DNA from: a virus
IMG/VR virus record: IMGVR_UViG_3300021963_000332
Span: 1 to 37,102 of that record
DNA length: 37,102 nucleotides
Direction: 5' to 3' (one strand)
Below the pieces are notes generated by a model. That model was not told where the DNA came from. It saw nothing but the letters and a program-made list of their open reading frames with translations, and made no database searches. This document shows, piece after piece, positions 27,832 through 37,075 of the stretch (positions are counted from its first letter, which is position 1; every line of letters begins with the position of its first letter). The translations under genes were made by a program, and so were the position numbers.

Positions 27832-27989
27832 TGCGTCAGCCTTTTCAGTTGCCTTCCATTAACGCGCTTATCAGCGACGATAAGGATGTGTTGCGTCAAA
27901 TTTTTACGCAACTTGTTGCCGAGGTGAACGAGTTGCGTCGTGAAGTGGCTTTCCTGTCTACGCAATCCAACAAAGGTAAGGGATATTAA
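27831..27989 (+). CDS. Small helical protein (52 residues)
   Basis: This 52-codon ORF fits exactly between its neighbours with one-base overlaps at both ends (TAATG). The sequence VLRQIFTQLVAEVNELRREVAFL is an amphipathic, coiled-coil-like helix. It may form a virion trimer or anchor with 27598-27831. Coupled start and stop make it a credible gene. Confidence 0.65.
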   Translation: MRQPFQLPSINALISDDKDVLRQIFTQLVAEVNELRREVAFLSTQSNKGKGY

Positions 27990-28402
27990 TGGCTGTTGGT
28001 TTCGCTGGTGCCAAGGCTAGGCGGCAACGACTCACGGAGTCGCTTGCCAATCAGCAGGCTTCGTTTATGGGGCAGTTGCGTGGTAGACGCAATGTTCAGG
28101 ATATTACCCGTAATTATAAGGAGCAGTTTCGTCCTATGCAGGCTGCCTTTGGGCAGCGTGGTTTGGGTGGTCCGAATGTGAAGTCTGGTATTCGTCGTCA
28201 GGGTTTGGCGAAGTTTGCGGAGACAATGCAGCGGGAGTTGGGGCGTGAGACGGAGAATATTCAGACGGAGTTGAACGGTATTGCGGCTCAGGAGGCTGCT
28301 CAGCAGTCTAATTTGGATGCGTATATGAACGAGTTGCAGTTGTCTAAGGCTCAGCAGATTATGGCTGATGCGGCTGCTTTGCGTGAGTTTCAGGGCTTCT
28401 AG
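27989..28402 (+). CDS. Probable internal virion (ejection) protein
   Basis: This is a 137-residue Gln/Ala-rich helical protein (GAKARRQRLTESLANQQASF; GIAAQEAAQQSNLDAYMNEL). Its position between nozzle and large ejection-type proteins fits small internal proteins of short-tailed phages. No specific family. Confidence 0.62.
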   Translation: MAVGFAGAKARRQRLTESLANQQASFMGQLRGRRNVQDITRNYKEQFRPMQAAFGQRGLGGPNVKSGIRRQGLAKFAETMQRELGRETENIQTELNGIAAQEAAQQSNLDAYMNELQLSKAQQIMADAAALREFQGF

Positions 28403-28422
28403 GAACGGGTCGGGTATATGTG

Positions 28423-29451
28423 ATGGCTAAGAAGCGTAAGAAGGCTGATGTCGGTCAATTAACGCCTGAGCAGGTTAAGGTGTTTGAGGCTCAGTTGGCA
28501 CTTCAGCAGCGTGCGCAGGAGATGGCTGAGGCGCAGGTTAAGCGTGAGCAGGAGACTGCTGCCCGTCAGGCTCAGTTTGAGGCTATGGGTAAGTTGGCTG
28601 GGATGTATCGTAATCGTGCTAGCGAGGTGGGGTCGCAGTATGATACTTATGCTGGTCAGGTGGGGTCGCAGCGTGAGGCTGCGTTGCGTCAGTTGTCTGA
28701 GGCTGCTGAGGGTGGTCGTGGGCGTATTGGTTCTGCTCAGGAGCAGTTCTTGAAGGATTTGGTGGCTACTCGGGCGTATCAGGATGTGCCGTTGTTGGAG
28801 TTGGGTCAGGTGGAGAATCCGTTGTTGGCTGGTCTTAGGGCTGAGGGTGCGAGTACGGCTGGTGTTGAGGCGCAGTCTGCTCAGGATGCGCAGATTGCTG
28901 CGCAGTTGGCTGCTTTGACTCGTGGAAGTATGGGGCAGTTGAATGTGGGTGAGCAGAATTATCTGAACGCTTTGCGCAACGAGGCTGCCCAGTCTGCTGC
29001 TGGTGCTAGGACTTCTTTGGCTGGGACGGAGTTTCAGGGTCGTCAGGGTATTCAGTCTGAGTATGATAAGTTGGCGCAGCAGATTGCTGCGCAGCGTTTG
29101 GGTGAGGTTTCTGATTATGAGAGTCGTGCGTTGGAGGCGGCGGGTCAGCAGCAGGAGTTTGCGCCTGTGGAGCAGGGTGATTATGCTGCCCAGTTGGAGG
29201 CTGCTCGTCAGGCTGCGTTGGCTTCTATTCGTCGTTTGTTGCCAGCGGCTGGCACTGGTGGTGGCGGTAAGGGTTCTACGGGCAGCACAGGCAGCACGGG
29301 TACGGGTGCGACTGGAAAGATTTCGGGTTTGTTTGGCAATGTGTCGGTGCCGTATCAGAATTTGCCGAAGGGTGCTACTTTGACTTATCCGCAAATTAAG
29401 CGTAAGCGTGAAGCGGAAGAAATTAAAGCACTTCAACAACGAGGTTTGTAA
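28423..29451 (+). CDS. Gln/Ala-rich helical internal virion protein
   Basis: This is a 342-residue protein. Long Gln/Ala/Glu-rich helices (LALQQRAQEMAEAQVKREQE; SAQDAQIAAQLAALTRG) fill residues 15-275. A Gly/Ser/Thr-rich hinge (GTGGGGKGSTGSTG) and a short basic end follow. It resembles ejection proteins that line the channel. ATG 28423 is preferred over the adjacent GTG 28420. An antisense ORF of 347 codons exists only because of its skewed codons. Confidence 0.65.
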   Translation: MAKKRKKADVGQLTPEQVKVFEAQLALQQRAQEMAEAQVKREQETAARQAQFEAMGKLAGMYRNRASEVGSQYDTYAGQVGSQREAALRQLSEAAEGGRGRIGSAQEQFLKDLVATRAYQDVPLLELGQVENPLLAGLRAEGASTAGVEAQSAQDAQIAAQLAALTRGSMGQLNVGEQNYLNALRNEAAQSAAGARTSLAGTEFQGRQGIQSEYDKLAQQIAAQRLGEVSDYESRALEAAGQQQEFAPVEQGDYAAQLEAARQAALASIRRLLPAAGTGGGGKGSTGSTGSTGTGATGKISGLFGNVSVPYQNLPKGATLTYPQIKRKREAEEIKALQQRGL

Positions 29452-29454
29452 TAT

Positions 29455-32400
29455 ATGGCTGTTGTAGCCAGCCCGTTTGGGCGTAAACCTTCTGGCAACC
29501 AACCTATTCCGCCACGCCCCGAACCAGAAGAAAACAATGCCCGTCGCAAAGCAGAGAATTTTCTTAAGTTAGAAAAGACTGTTGATACGGCTATTCAGCG
29601 TGTCCGTGAAACACCGAACGAGCGTTTGTCTGCGAAGGAGAAGCAGGCGATTATAGCGGAGATTGAGAAGTTGGCTAAGCAAGGTGGCACAGGAAGCGTG
29701 CCGAGTGACAATGTTGCTAAGCGGGTGTTGGGTTTTGCTGGAGATATTGCGTCCAAGGTTGTTGCCCCGTTTGCTCCGAGAAACAATCAGGTTAGCGATG
29801 TCATCCTGCAGGGGTGGCGTGCTGCTCAGCGTCCGCTTCAGTCGGTGGCTAAAGAGTATACAGATTTGCGCATTTCGCAAGGCGAGAAACCCTTTCAGTT
29901 TAAGGATATAGGTATTCTTACTGGAACTCCTGCGGGTGTTCCTGTTTTTAGTGCGCTTCAGGCTTTGGGTGTTGGCGACAAAAAACTTGACCCCAAATAC
30001 AAGCAGGCGTTGGCGAAGCAGACGAAACTCACTGGTGACACATACAAGCCTTCTCTGAAAGATTTGGTTTCTCAAATTGCGGATTCTGAGTGGAAATACA
30101 AAAAGACTGCTACCGCTGCTGCTGTTCGTGAGGTCAGTCCTGTGGTTGGTGTTTTGTCGGAGTTGGGTGTTGAGATGGTTGCGGACCCAGTTAATTATGT
30201 GACTGGTGTGGGCAATGTGAAGTATGTTGGGCGTTTGGGCAAGTTGTCACTTGCCCAACGATTGACCACTACCAAGATGATTGAAACATATCCTCAGTTA
30301 GCAAACGCTTTTAACGACATTGTCCGCTACGGTCAAAACGCACCGATAGCGGGCTTCAAGGACATCCTCAAGGCTGAGGGTATTGAAACGGGTGTCCGTG
30401 TTCTGGGCAAGATGGTTAAGGGCACTGAGCGCATTTCACAGCCTGTGGGTCTTGCGGTGTCATCGGTTTGGGAAAAAGCGATGGACCTTGCTACTGCGCT
30501 GCGAAACAGCAAACTTGTTTTTAGTCCGTCCAGTCGTGCGTTTATGATGGATGTTGGTCGTCGCACAGGCGGCGCATACCGTTTGACGGAACCCACCGCC
30601 TTGAGCAATGTTGCGCAATGGTCCGCACGACAGTTTGCCAAAGGTGTAGTGCCAGCGCAGTTGAATCGTTTTGAGAGCAAAATTAGGGAAACCATTAAGT
30701 CCGCCAGACAGCAGGGTTTGGTGGATGAGTTGCCTGATTTGGTGGAGCGTGCCAACCCATACACCTACAGGGGCGCGGCTGTCTTTGCCGCATTGCCCGA
30801 GAACCAACAGAAGTTGGTTCGTGAATATGTTGATTGGCAGAACGAAGTTTATGCGGAGACAGAGGCGGTCTACAAACAATTTGGGGTGGACTTCGGTACA
30901 GATGTGCCAGATTTTTCTTGGATTGACGATTATGTTTTCCACAAGGTCAGCAAGGAAGCCGCACAGTGGATTGCGGAAAATGGGACTAAGGGCAAAAAGT
31001 TTGAGCGATTTTTTATGGGCGGTCAGTTGGATGCTGCGGATATTACGGATTTGGCTGCTCCGTTGCGTTACCGCAAGTATCGTGCCCAGCAGGTTTTACC
31101 TGATGGGACTCTCAAGACGGAAACTTTTATGGATGAGCCTGTTATTGAGGGCACGATTAAAGAGTTGAACGATATTTTTAAGCGCAAAACTGGCACGGAC
31201 ATAAAGTTTTTTGAGACTGATGCTGGAGTTATTGCTCAGTCGTATGCGTATTCTATGGCGAAGATGCGTGGGCGTGAGGCGTATATTCGCCGTTTGATGG
31301 ATTATGGCGATACGGCTGCCGCAAAGTTGTTGCACAAAACTATTCCCGACCCTGTTTTGCGTGCTGCTGCAAAAACCGAGTTGGATGAAATTTTGGCTGT
31401 GCGGAACGGGTTGCGCACCTCTTTGGGGCGCAATATGAATAATTTGGTTTCCGTAATCAAACAGGGTGTCAAAGACGCTGAAGCGTTGGTAAACGGGAAC
31501 CTGAAACAGCGCAAATTAAACAAGGCTACAACTGATGCGGCTATTAAGCGTATTGAAACTTTGCAGGACAATATCGTTAAGTTGCGTGGGCGTGCTGATG
31601 AGTTGGCTATTGAAAAGCGTGGCGAGTTTGATTCCGTTTATAGTGCGATGCTGACAAATTTGCAGAATCTTAAGGTGTCTTTGTTGAGTGGCACCTCTGA
31701 GTTGGATGAGATTCGTTTGGGTTTGCAAACCACTTACGCCAGTATGTATCCGACTGCCACTAAGATTTCGGATGATATTGAGGAGTTGGCGGACAAGATT
31801 TCGGCTGCGAAGGGTATCCCTGCGACCCGTGAGGGTCGTGCCATAAACAAGCAGATTACGGAGTTGCGTGCGCAGTTGGATGCGTTGTCCCCGACCAGCG
31901 AGGAATATGCCCAGTTGTCTGCTGAAGTTGCCCGTCTGAGGGATATTGATAATGGTTACCGTGTTATGGCTGAGTATCGTATGGCGCAAGATTATGCGCC
32001 AAACAACGGCTTCTTGTATATAACTGGTCGTGAGATGGCGGAGACAGATGAGATGCAGATTGGGATGAAGTTGCTGCGCACCAGCGCACGAGGATTCCCC
32101 GACCAAGGTGATGTGATGGCTGTGCGTGTGTTCGGCAACGAGGAAGTTATTGATTCTCGTAGCACGGGTGGTGTGGCTCGCATATTTGGTGTGAACGATT
32201 TTGGTGACGGTTTGGTTGAGCAGTTGGGTGTGATGGGGATTGATGCGACTCCGTTGCGAGATGCTTTGGATGCGGTGCGTGTCGGGTTGCCGATGGACCC
32301 CGAGTTGGAGCGGGCTTTCCCTGAGATTGCTGATTTGATTAAGTTGATGGAAGGAAACCAGTCTCGTGAGATTATGCCTTACGGTGACCCTCAACTAATT

Positions 32401-35103
32401 AAGGCTATTTATGAGGAGTTTGTTGATACTGCTACTGGTTTGTTGTTGAAGGTTGGTGTTGATAATGCTGATTTTGTGGCTAGGAATATGGTTGATTCGG
32501 CTTTGGGTTATGTTGCCGATGTGGGTATTGAAACCAATTCTGCTCGTGGTTTGATGTTGCCTGCGATGCTGTTTGATGATGCTGCGGAGATGGACGATAT
32601 TGTGGTCTTGTTGGCTCCTAGGGTGGCTTTGCAAGCCACTGATTCGGTGACTGGTCCCGTTCAGGATGCTTCTAGTCCGCTAATTCAGGCGATTATGCGT
32701 ACCGATGAGGAGTCGGCTGCCAACGCTTCTCGGGCAAGGTTAAATGAGTTGGCTTCCCGCAAAGCAGAAATTGACGACACCAGCACCGCCGTTAAGCAAG
32801 AGTTGGTGAAACTTAATAGGCGTAAGGCTGGTCTGAAGGGTGCTGCAACCAAACGCAAGAACGCTGCAGCGGTGGCAAAGGAGCGTGCGGGTGCCGCACG
32901 CAACTTGCCACGAGAAATCATAATTGATGGTAAGCCTGTAAAGATGACTTTGGCGCAGATTGATAAGCGTCTGGAGGCATTAACGGCGACGGAGCAGCGG
33001 CTGCGTGCGAATATGGAGCGAACTTTGGCACGGGAGCAGGCTGCTATCCGTGAAGGCGGTTTAACTCTTAGGGGTGCCGAGGCGCAGGTGGCTCGTAATA
33101 CAGACCGTTTGCGTGTGTTGTTTGATGAGGCGTTGGCGTTGTCTACTTGGGATATGGGTGCTGGGATGATGGTTCGGGACGACATCGCTGCTGGTATTGA
33201 TTTGATTGCGTCTATGCCACCTACTGGTGTCGCAGGTGATGCGACACGCAACTGGTTGGCTTCTGTGCAGCGTGGGGTAGAATCTGGTTCACTAATCAAG
33301 GACCCTAGTGTTCGCACCGCTTATGAGCGTTTGCATCAGTTGGTGGCGTATGATGAGTGGAATTTGTCTTTGGCTGATGAGGCTTTGGCGGATGCGACTA
33401 GGGCTTTGGAGGATTTGGATACTGGTCGTTTTGGTGCAGTTTTGGACACTGTCGCAAAACGCACTTTGGAGGGTTGGGAGGCTATTGACGGTTTGGGTGT
33501 TCAGGTTCCTGATGAGTTGATGAAAATTTGGAAACCTAATCTTGAAAAGATTTTGGCTAAACAAAACCGAGGTTTCGCTTTGCAGAGTTTAGATTATCTG
33601 AACAAATTGTTTAAGACTTACGCTATTGGTACTGTCGGTTTCGTTGTACGAAACCTGTATAGCGCATTGTTTATGAACGCTGTTGCTGGTGTGGACCCGC
33701 AAACTATGGCTAAGGGATATAGGGCGGCGTTGTATTATAATCGTTATGGTGCTGCGAAGTGGCTGGATGAGTTGGGTGTTGTCGGTGCCGAGCGTGAAAT
33801 GTATGAGCAGGCTATGTTGGCTGTTGAGTCTACTGGTCGCCGAGGTTTCTTTTCTGAACTCACCGAGCCTGTTGTGGCGGGGACAAAGCGGGCGAAGGTC
33901 GCTAACGCTTTCTTGAACAACCCATACACGAAGGCTGTTCGTGCTGCCAATACCCGTGTTGAGGATGCGGTGCGTTTCCCGTTGGCTCTGAAGGCAATTC
34001 AGGATGGGGATGATTATGTGGGGGCGGCTTCTCAGGTTGCTCGCTACCATTTTGATTATACCGATTTGTCTCAGGTTGATGAGTTTGCGTTGAAGTTTAT
34101 TCCGTTTTGGATTTGGACGACACGCAATTTGCCGAACCAGTTGGCTAATCAGTGGATGCGTCCGCAGGTGTATTCGTTGTGGGAAGATTTGCAGCAGTCG
34201 TTGCCTGCTGACGATAATGTTTTGATGCCGAAATGGATGCAGGATTATGAGCCGATGAGTTTGGCTCGGTTCGGTATGCCCAATGTTCTTTTGCGTCCCG
34301 ATTTGCCCCACCAACGGTTGGATAAAACCATTCGTGAATTGACAAGTTTGCGTGGTTTGGCTGGTCAATCTTACCCGATATTGAAGTTGCCTTTGGAGTC
34401 TTGGAGCGGCAAAAATGCTGCGTTGGATATTCCGTTCAGCAACGAGCCACGAGAGGCAAAAGGCTTTGACGCTGTCACCGCAGCAATATTAAACGCTTTG
34501 GGTAAGGAAGGTGCTGCCCCCAAGCAGCGTGACGCTAGTGGTAAGGAACAGCAGATGATTACGGATTTCCCCAGTTATGCGGTGGGAAATATGTTGCCGA
34601 TAATTGCAACCTTGCAACGGCTAACTGGCGGATATTTGGGTGGCAAAGAATCCTACGCTGACCGTATGCCTTCTGCGTGGGCAACATTTTTGGGTGCGCC
34701 CGTAGACATAATCACGGACCGTATGCAAGGTTCTGAGGCTTACGGTAGAACAAGAAACATTGGGGATTTGACTGGAGAATTATCCAAGTTAGGTTTGATA
34801 GAAAAGGCTGATGAAGTTAAAGCCCGAAAGAAAGAAGCCAAGGAAGCGAACGAAGCAGCCCAAAAGGCTTCCAGAAACGATTTGATTAACGAAGCGTCGG
34901 CAGAGTTGTTGCGTATAAAAGAATTATACGGAACTAAATCCGATGAATATAAGGCTGCCAAGCAGCGGTTGGCTGACTTGAAATCGCCAAACAAAGCCCA
35001 GAAACGCATTGATGAGGAGAACATAATTTTGCGTTTCGGAGAAGGTTCGCTGGAACATCAGCGTTGGATAGAAGAAAATGTGTTACTGGAAAAGGGAGAT
35101 TAA
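29455..35103 (+). CDS. Giant ejection-type internal virion protein (1,882 residues)
   Basis: This is by far the largest gene. The N-terminus (1-110) is flexible and polar. Helical domains follow, with coiled-coil parts around 690-790 and 1090-1250. Amphipathic or hydrophobic stretches occur at about 1385-1415 (YAIGTVGFVVRNLYSALF) and 1550-1560 (FIPFWIWTTRNLPNQ), and a charged helix near the end (KARKKEAKEANEAAQKASR). Size, place and lack of tail-length genes fit a T7 gp16-like ejected protein. No lysozyme motif was found in it. A membrane-inserting role for the hydrophobic parts is inferred. A tape-measure role is the alternative. Confidence 0.72.
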   Translation: MAVVASPFGRKPSGNQPIPPRPEPEENNARRKAENFLKLEKTVDTAIQRVRETPNERLSAKEKQAIIAEIEKLAKQGGTGSVPSDNVAKRVLGFAGDIASKVVAPFAPRNNQVSDVILQGWRAAQRPLQSVAKEYTDLRISQGEKPFQFKDIGILTGTPAGVPVFSALQALGVGDKKLDPKYKQALAKQTKLTGDTYKPSLKDLVSQIADSEWKYKKTATAAAVREVSPVVGVLSELGVEMVADPVNYVTGVGNVKYVGRLGKLSLAQRLTTTKMIETYPQLANAFNDIVRYGQNAPIAGFKDILKAEGIETGVRVLGKMVKGTERISQPVGLAVSSVWEKAMDLATALRNSKLVFSPSSRAFMMDVGRRTGGAYRLTEPTALSNVAQWSARQFAKGVVPAQLNRFESKIRETIKSARQQGLVDELPDLVERANPYTYRGAAVFAALPENQQKLVREYVDWQNEVYAETEAVYKQFGVDFGTDVPDFSWIDDYVFHKVSKEAAQWIAENGTKGKKFERFFMGGQLDAADITDLAAPLRYRKYRAQQVLPDGTLKTETFMDEPVIEGTIKELNDIFKRKTGTDIKFFETDAGVIAQSYAYSMAKMRGREAYIRRLMDYGDTAAAKLLHKTIPDPVLRAAAKTELDEILAVRNGLRTSLGRNMNNLVSVIKQGVKDAEALVNGNLKQRKLNKATTDAAIKRIETLQDNIVKLRGRADELAIEKRGEFDSVYSAMLTNLQNLKVSLLSGTSELDEIRLGLQTTYASMYPTATKISDDIEELADKISAAKGIPATREGRAINKQITELRAQLDALSPTSEEYAQLSAEVARLRDIDNGYRVMAEYRMAQDYAPNNGFLYITGREMAETDEMQIGMKLLRTSARGFPDQGDVMAVRVFGNEEVIDSRSTGGVARIFGVNDFGDGLVEQLGVMGIDATPLRDALDAVRVGLPMDPELERAFPEIADLIKLMEGNQSREIMPYGDPQLIKAIYEEFVDTATGLLLKVGVDNADFVARNMVDSALGYVADVGIETNSARGLMLPAMLFDDAAEMDDIVVLLAPRVALQATDSVTGPVQDASSPLIQAIMRTDEESAANASRARLNELASRKAEIDDTSTAVKQELVKLNRRKAGLKGAATKRKNAAAVAKERAGAARNLPREIIIDGKPVKMTLAQIDKRLEALTATEQRLRANMERTLAREQAAIREGGLTLRGAEAQVARNTDRLRVLFDEALALSTWDMGAGMMVRDDIAAGIDLIASMPPTGVAGDATRNWLASVQRGVESGSLIKDPSVRTAYERLHQLVAYDEWNLSLADEALADATRALEDLDTGRFGAVLDTVAKRTLEGWEAIDGLGVQVPDELMKIWKPNLEKILAKQNRGFALQSLDYLNKLFKTYAIGTVGFVVRNLYSALFMNAVAGVDPQTMAKGYRAALYYNRYGAAKWLDELGVVGAEREMYEQAMLAVESTGRRGFFSELTEPVVAGTKRAKVANAFLNNPYTKAVRAANTRVEDAVRFPLALKAIQDGDDYVGAASQVARYHFDYTDLSQVDEFALKFIPFWIWTTRNLPNQLANQWMRPQVYSLWEDLQQSLPADDNVLMPKWMQDYEPMSLARFGMPNVLLRPDLPHQRLDKTIRELTSLRGLAGQSYPILKLPLESWSGKNAALDIPFSNEPREAKGFDAVTAAILNALGKEGAAPKQRDASGKEQQMITDFPSYAVGNMLPIIATLQRLTGGYLGGKESYADRMPSAWATFLGAPVDIITDRMQGSEAYGRTRNIGDLTGELSKLGLIEKADEVKARKKEAKEANEAAQKASRNDLINEASAELLRIKELYGTKSDEYKAAKQRLADLKSPNKAQKRIDEENIILRFGEGSLEHQRWIEENVLLEKGD

Positions 35104-35105
35104 TT

Positions 35106-35606
35106 ATGGCTGAAAACAAGACACGGTTCTACAACTGGCAGAAAGCCGTTGCGACGGATTATGTGCAGTTCCGCAAGGAGTCCCCGAATCTGGTGGCTAT
35201 TAAGGACTATTTGTGCAAGCGTTGGGGTGGGTCCAATGTGGGGATTGTGAATAAGCGTCCTATTCGTGGTGGTTCCACTCCGTCATCGCACACCTTCGGT
35301 GCTGCGCTGGATTGGCGTTACGGCGATACCGTTGGGCATAGACACAAGGTTGAGGCAGAAGTGTTGCCTTGGTTGATTGACAACTCGGAGGAGTTGGGTA
35401 TCCAAGCGATACACGACTATTATGGCAGTCGGGTGTGGCGTTCTGTGCGTGAGGGCGGTAAGCGTGGCTGGAAGGCTCAGGCTGCAGGCTCCGAGGGTGG
35501 GGCTATGGGTGCAGCGTGGGCGAAGTGGCTGCATATTGAAACCACCAAAAAGGATTGGAGAAACAGGGTTCGTGTTGATGAACGATTGTCTGTGCCTAAA
35601 GAGTAG
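35106..35606 (+). CDS. Endolysin, M15-like peptidase
   Basis: This is a 166-residue protein. Zinc-peptidase residues fit the M15 (VanY-like) family: SSHTFGAALDW gives His62 and Asp69, and WLHIETT gives His143 with Glu145. The segment GIQAIHDYYGSRVWRS and the end GAAWAKWLHIE match L-alanyl-D-glutamate-type endopeptidase endolysins known in actinophages. It would cleave peptide cross-links at lysis. No signal peptide, so it needs a holin. ATG 35106 follows GGAGA. Confidence 0.82.
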   Translation: MAENKTRFYNWQKAVATDYVQFRKESPNLVAIKDYLCKRWGGSNVGIVNKRPIRGGSTPSSHTFGAALDWRYGDTVGHRHKVEAEVLPWLIDNSEELGIQAIHDYYGSRVWRSVREGGKRGWKAQAAGSEGGAMGAAWAKWLHIETTKKDWRNRVRVDERLSVPKE

Positions 35607-35607
35607 T

Positions 35608-35625
35608 ATCCCGAAGTCTCGGGAT
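35608..35625 (+). terminator. Hairpin after endolysin gene
   Basis: ATCCCGA-AGTC-TCGGGAT, seven pairs, two bases after the endolysin stop. No T-run. It probably protects or ends the rightward transcript together with the hairpin at 35653. Confidence 0.5.
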
Positions 35626-35652
35626 GTGCGGTGCGATAAACTGGAGGATGAG

Positions 35653-35675
35653 GACGACGACGATTAGTCGTCGTC
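35653..35675. terminator. Symmetric hairpin between convergent arms
   Basis: GACGACGAC-GATTA-GTCGTCGTC, nine perfect pairs, lies where the two arms meet. The UAA stop of the leftward gene 35664-35918 is in the loop. It is usable by both strands as a terminator or 3' stabiliser. Confidence 0.65.
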
Positions 35676-35918
35676 TCGTTTCACTGCTCGTTCTAGTTCG
35701 GTAACGATTTTGCCGAACTCGTGCAAACATAATGCGAGCGATAGTTGGTCACCCTTTCGGGCTGCGTTCCATACGGCAATGATTTCTTTTGCGTCTGCTC
35801 GGCTGATTAAGAATTCCATAACATAGCCTTGGTCTGCGTCTCGGATTATGCCCGAGAACACGGCTGACAGTTCTGCTAGGTCGTCGGGGTCAAAGTCGCC
35901 GTTGTCTGATGTGGACAT
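35664..35918 (-). CDS. Small acidic hypothetical protein (last gene of early arm)
   Basis: This is an 84-residue acidic protein from ATG 35918: DFDPDDLAELSAVFSGIIRD, then helices, ending AVKRDDD. No family. The start overlaps the preceding stop (TGATG). Last in the leftward unit. Confidence 0.68.
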   Translation of the reverse strand: MSTSDNGDFDPDDLAELSAVFSGIIRDADQGYVMEFLISRADAKEIIAVWNAARKGDQLSLALCLHEFGKIVTELERAVKRDDD

Positions 35919-36106
35919 CACGGGTTTTTCTTTCTGTGTTTTTGCAATGCAATGATACCTAACTTTGCTTGTTCTAAGTCGGCGACCCTTGCCAAGGGCA
36001 ATACGGGCTTTGCTTCGGCTATGATAGCGTCCAAAATTTCGGAAAATATGTCCAAATCCGCCTTGAAACATTTAGGTATTGATATTATTTTTTTTGATTT
36101 CGTCAT
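35918..36106 (-). CDS. Small hypothetical protein
   Basis: This is a 62-residue Lys-rich helical protein (ADLDIFSEILDAIIAEA; DLEQAKLGIIALQKHRKK). It overlaps the genes on both sides. Function unknown. Confidence 0.62.
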   Translation of the reverse strand: MTKSKKIISIPKCFKADLDIFSEILDAIIAEAKPVLPLARVADLEQAKLGIIALQKHRKKNP

Positions 36107-36263
36107 AAATCCTGCTTGCTACTGCTGATGCTGTTTCATCAAAGTCGGGTATCACATCTTTCATCAAAGCAACTATCGCAAGGATAGTTGCCAATATGAA
36201 TTCGTCGTCTACCTTTAGGACGGTTCCTCCGATGTCGTATTCGGTTCCGTTTTCACCGTACAC
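36072..36263 (-). CDS. Small hypothetical protein
   Basis: This is a 63-residue protein from GTG 36263, with GGAGG six bases upstream. YDIGGTVLKVDDEFILATIL then a helical end (ASAVASRIYDEIKK). It overlaps the next gene by 35 bases. Function unknown. Confidence 0.65.
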   Translation of the reverse strand: MYGENGTEYDIGGTVLKVDDEFILATILAIVALMKDVIPDFDETASAVASRIYDEIKKNNINT

Positions 36264-36264
36264 G

Positions 36265-36768
36265 CTACACCTCCAAAGGCAACATAAAGGTGTCTGAGTC
36301 CAGCATTAACGCAATCACGGCATACCCGACAATATCCTCATAGGTATCTATAACGGTTTCGTTCTTGACTGCGTTCGTGTCTCGTGTCCTAAGGTTTTCG
36401 GCTCGGGCTATCTTGTCGCATACCCTGACCGCAACCCCCACCAAACCGAAGTTGGAGATGTTTTGATGACCATAGTCGTGCTGTTTTCGGCACAACATAT
36501 TGTATAGGTCCTCCCAGTTGGTTGGGTGTCCTTTGGATTCCAGAACGCATAATGCCAACACTGCTGCGTTGGACATAGCGGCAACTGCCAGCGTCGTGTT
36601 GTCGCTGCGTGAACGCACGAACGAACCCAACGATTCGGAGATTATGCCGAACGCCAAACTGGTTTGTTCCTCATCCATAGATGCAGCCCCGATGGGGTTG
36701 AACTGTCTCGTGGTGCGCAGTTCGCCCAAGGCTGCTGCACACGCATCATTCCAAGTATTTGGTGCCAT
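36265..36768 (-). CDS. DUF1599/Nmad1-like protein
   Basis: This is a 167-residue protein. The C-terminal half has KQHDYGHQNISNFGLVGVAV, then RVCDKIARAENLR and ETVIDTYEDIVGYAVIALML. This is the signature of the DUF1599 family, named nucleotide modification associated domain 1 because of its linkage to DNA-base modification genes. No partner glycosyltransferase or thymidylate-synthase-like gene is seen here. ATG 36768 has AGGAGG four bases upstream and overlaps the sigma-like gene. Confidence 0.75.
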   Translation of the reverse strand: MAPNTWNDACAAALGELRTTRQFNPIGAASMDEEQTSLAFGIISESLGSFVRSRSDNTTLAVAAMSNAAVLALCVLESKGHPTNWEDLYNMLCRKQHDYGHQNISNFGLVGVAVRVCDKIARAENLRTRDTNAVKNETVIDTYEDIVGYAVIALMLDSDTFMLPLEV

Positions 36769-37075
36769 AATTCCTCCTGAAGTTTTCATCCGCAACGAGA
36801 TTGTTGCGGAGGTTTTCTAACGCTCGTTGCGTTTTACGCCAAGCGTGAGACTTTGCTTTGATGCCAATATTTTCTGCGGTTTCCTCATATGTAGACCTGA
36901 TGTAGAACACTTCATATAACACTTCCTTGTCGCTGTCATCCAGTTTATCATACGCTGCGGAGACAATGTCCACCAAGTCCCAATCGGTGTCGGGGTCGTC
37001 GCTGCCAAACGGCTGCATCAACCTCTCAAAGAAATCTCTCCCTATTGGGGCTGTTGGTTCATACTTCATCGTCAT
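36746..37075 (-). CDS. Sigma-70 region 4-like DNA-binding protein
   Basis: This is a 109-residue protein. Residues about 35-95 resemble sigma region 4: LDDSDKEVLYEVFYIRSTYEETAENIGIKAKSHAWRKTQRALENLR. That is a helix, then an HTH with YEETAENIG, then a recognition helix region with RKTQRALENLR. The first 35 residues are unique, and no region 2 is present. It could redirect host polymerase, for example to the extended -10 promoters found here, or serve as an anti-host factor. It crosses the contig junction and overlaps both neighbours. Confidence 0.72.
   Translation of the reverse strand: MTMKYEPTAPIGRDFFERLMQPFGSDDPDTDWDLVDIVSAAYDKLDDSDKEVLYEVFYIRSTYEETAENIGIKAKSHAWRKTQRALENLRNNLVADENFRRNYGTKYLE

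Noticed and set aside
28459-29502. 347-codon antisense ORF
   Set aside because: Mirror of a Gln/Ala-rich gene with G/T-skewed codons; low-complexity Leu/Arg/Thr/Ser product and no start signal.
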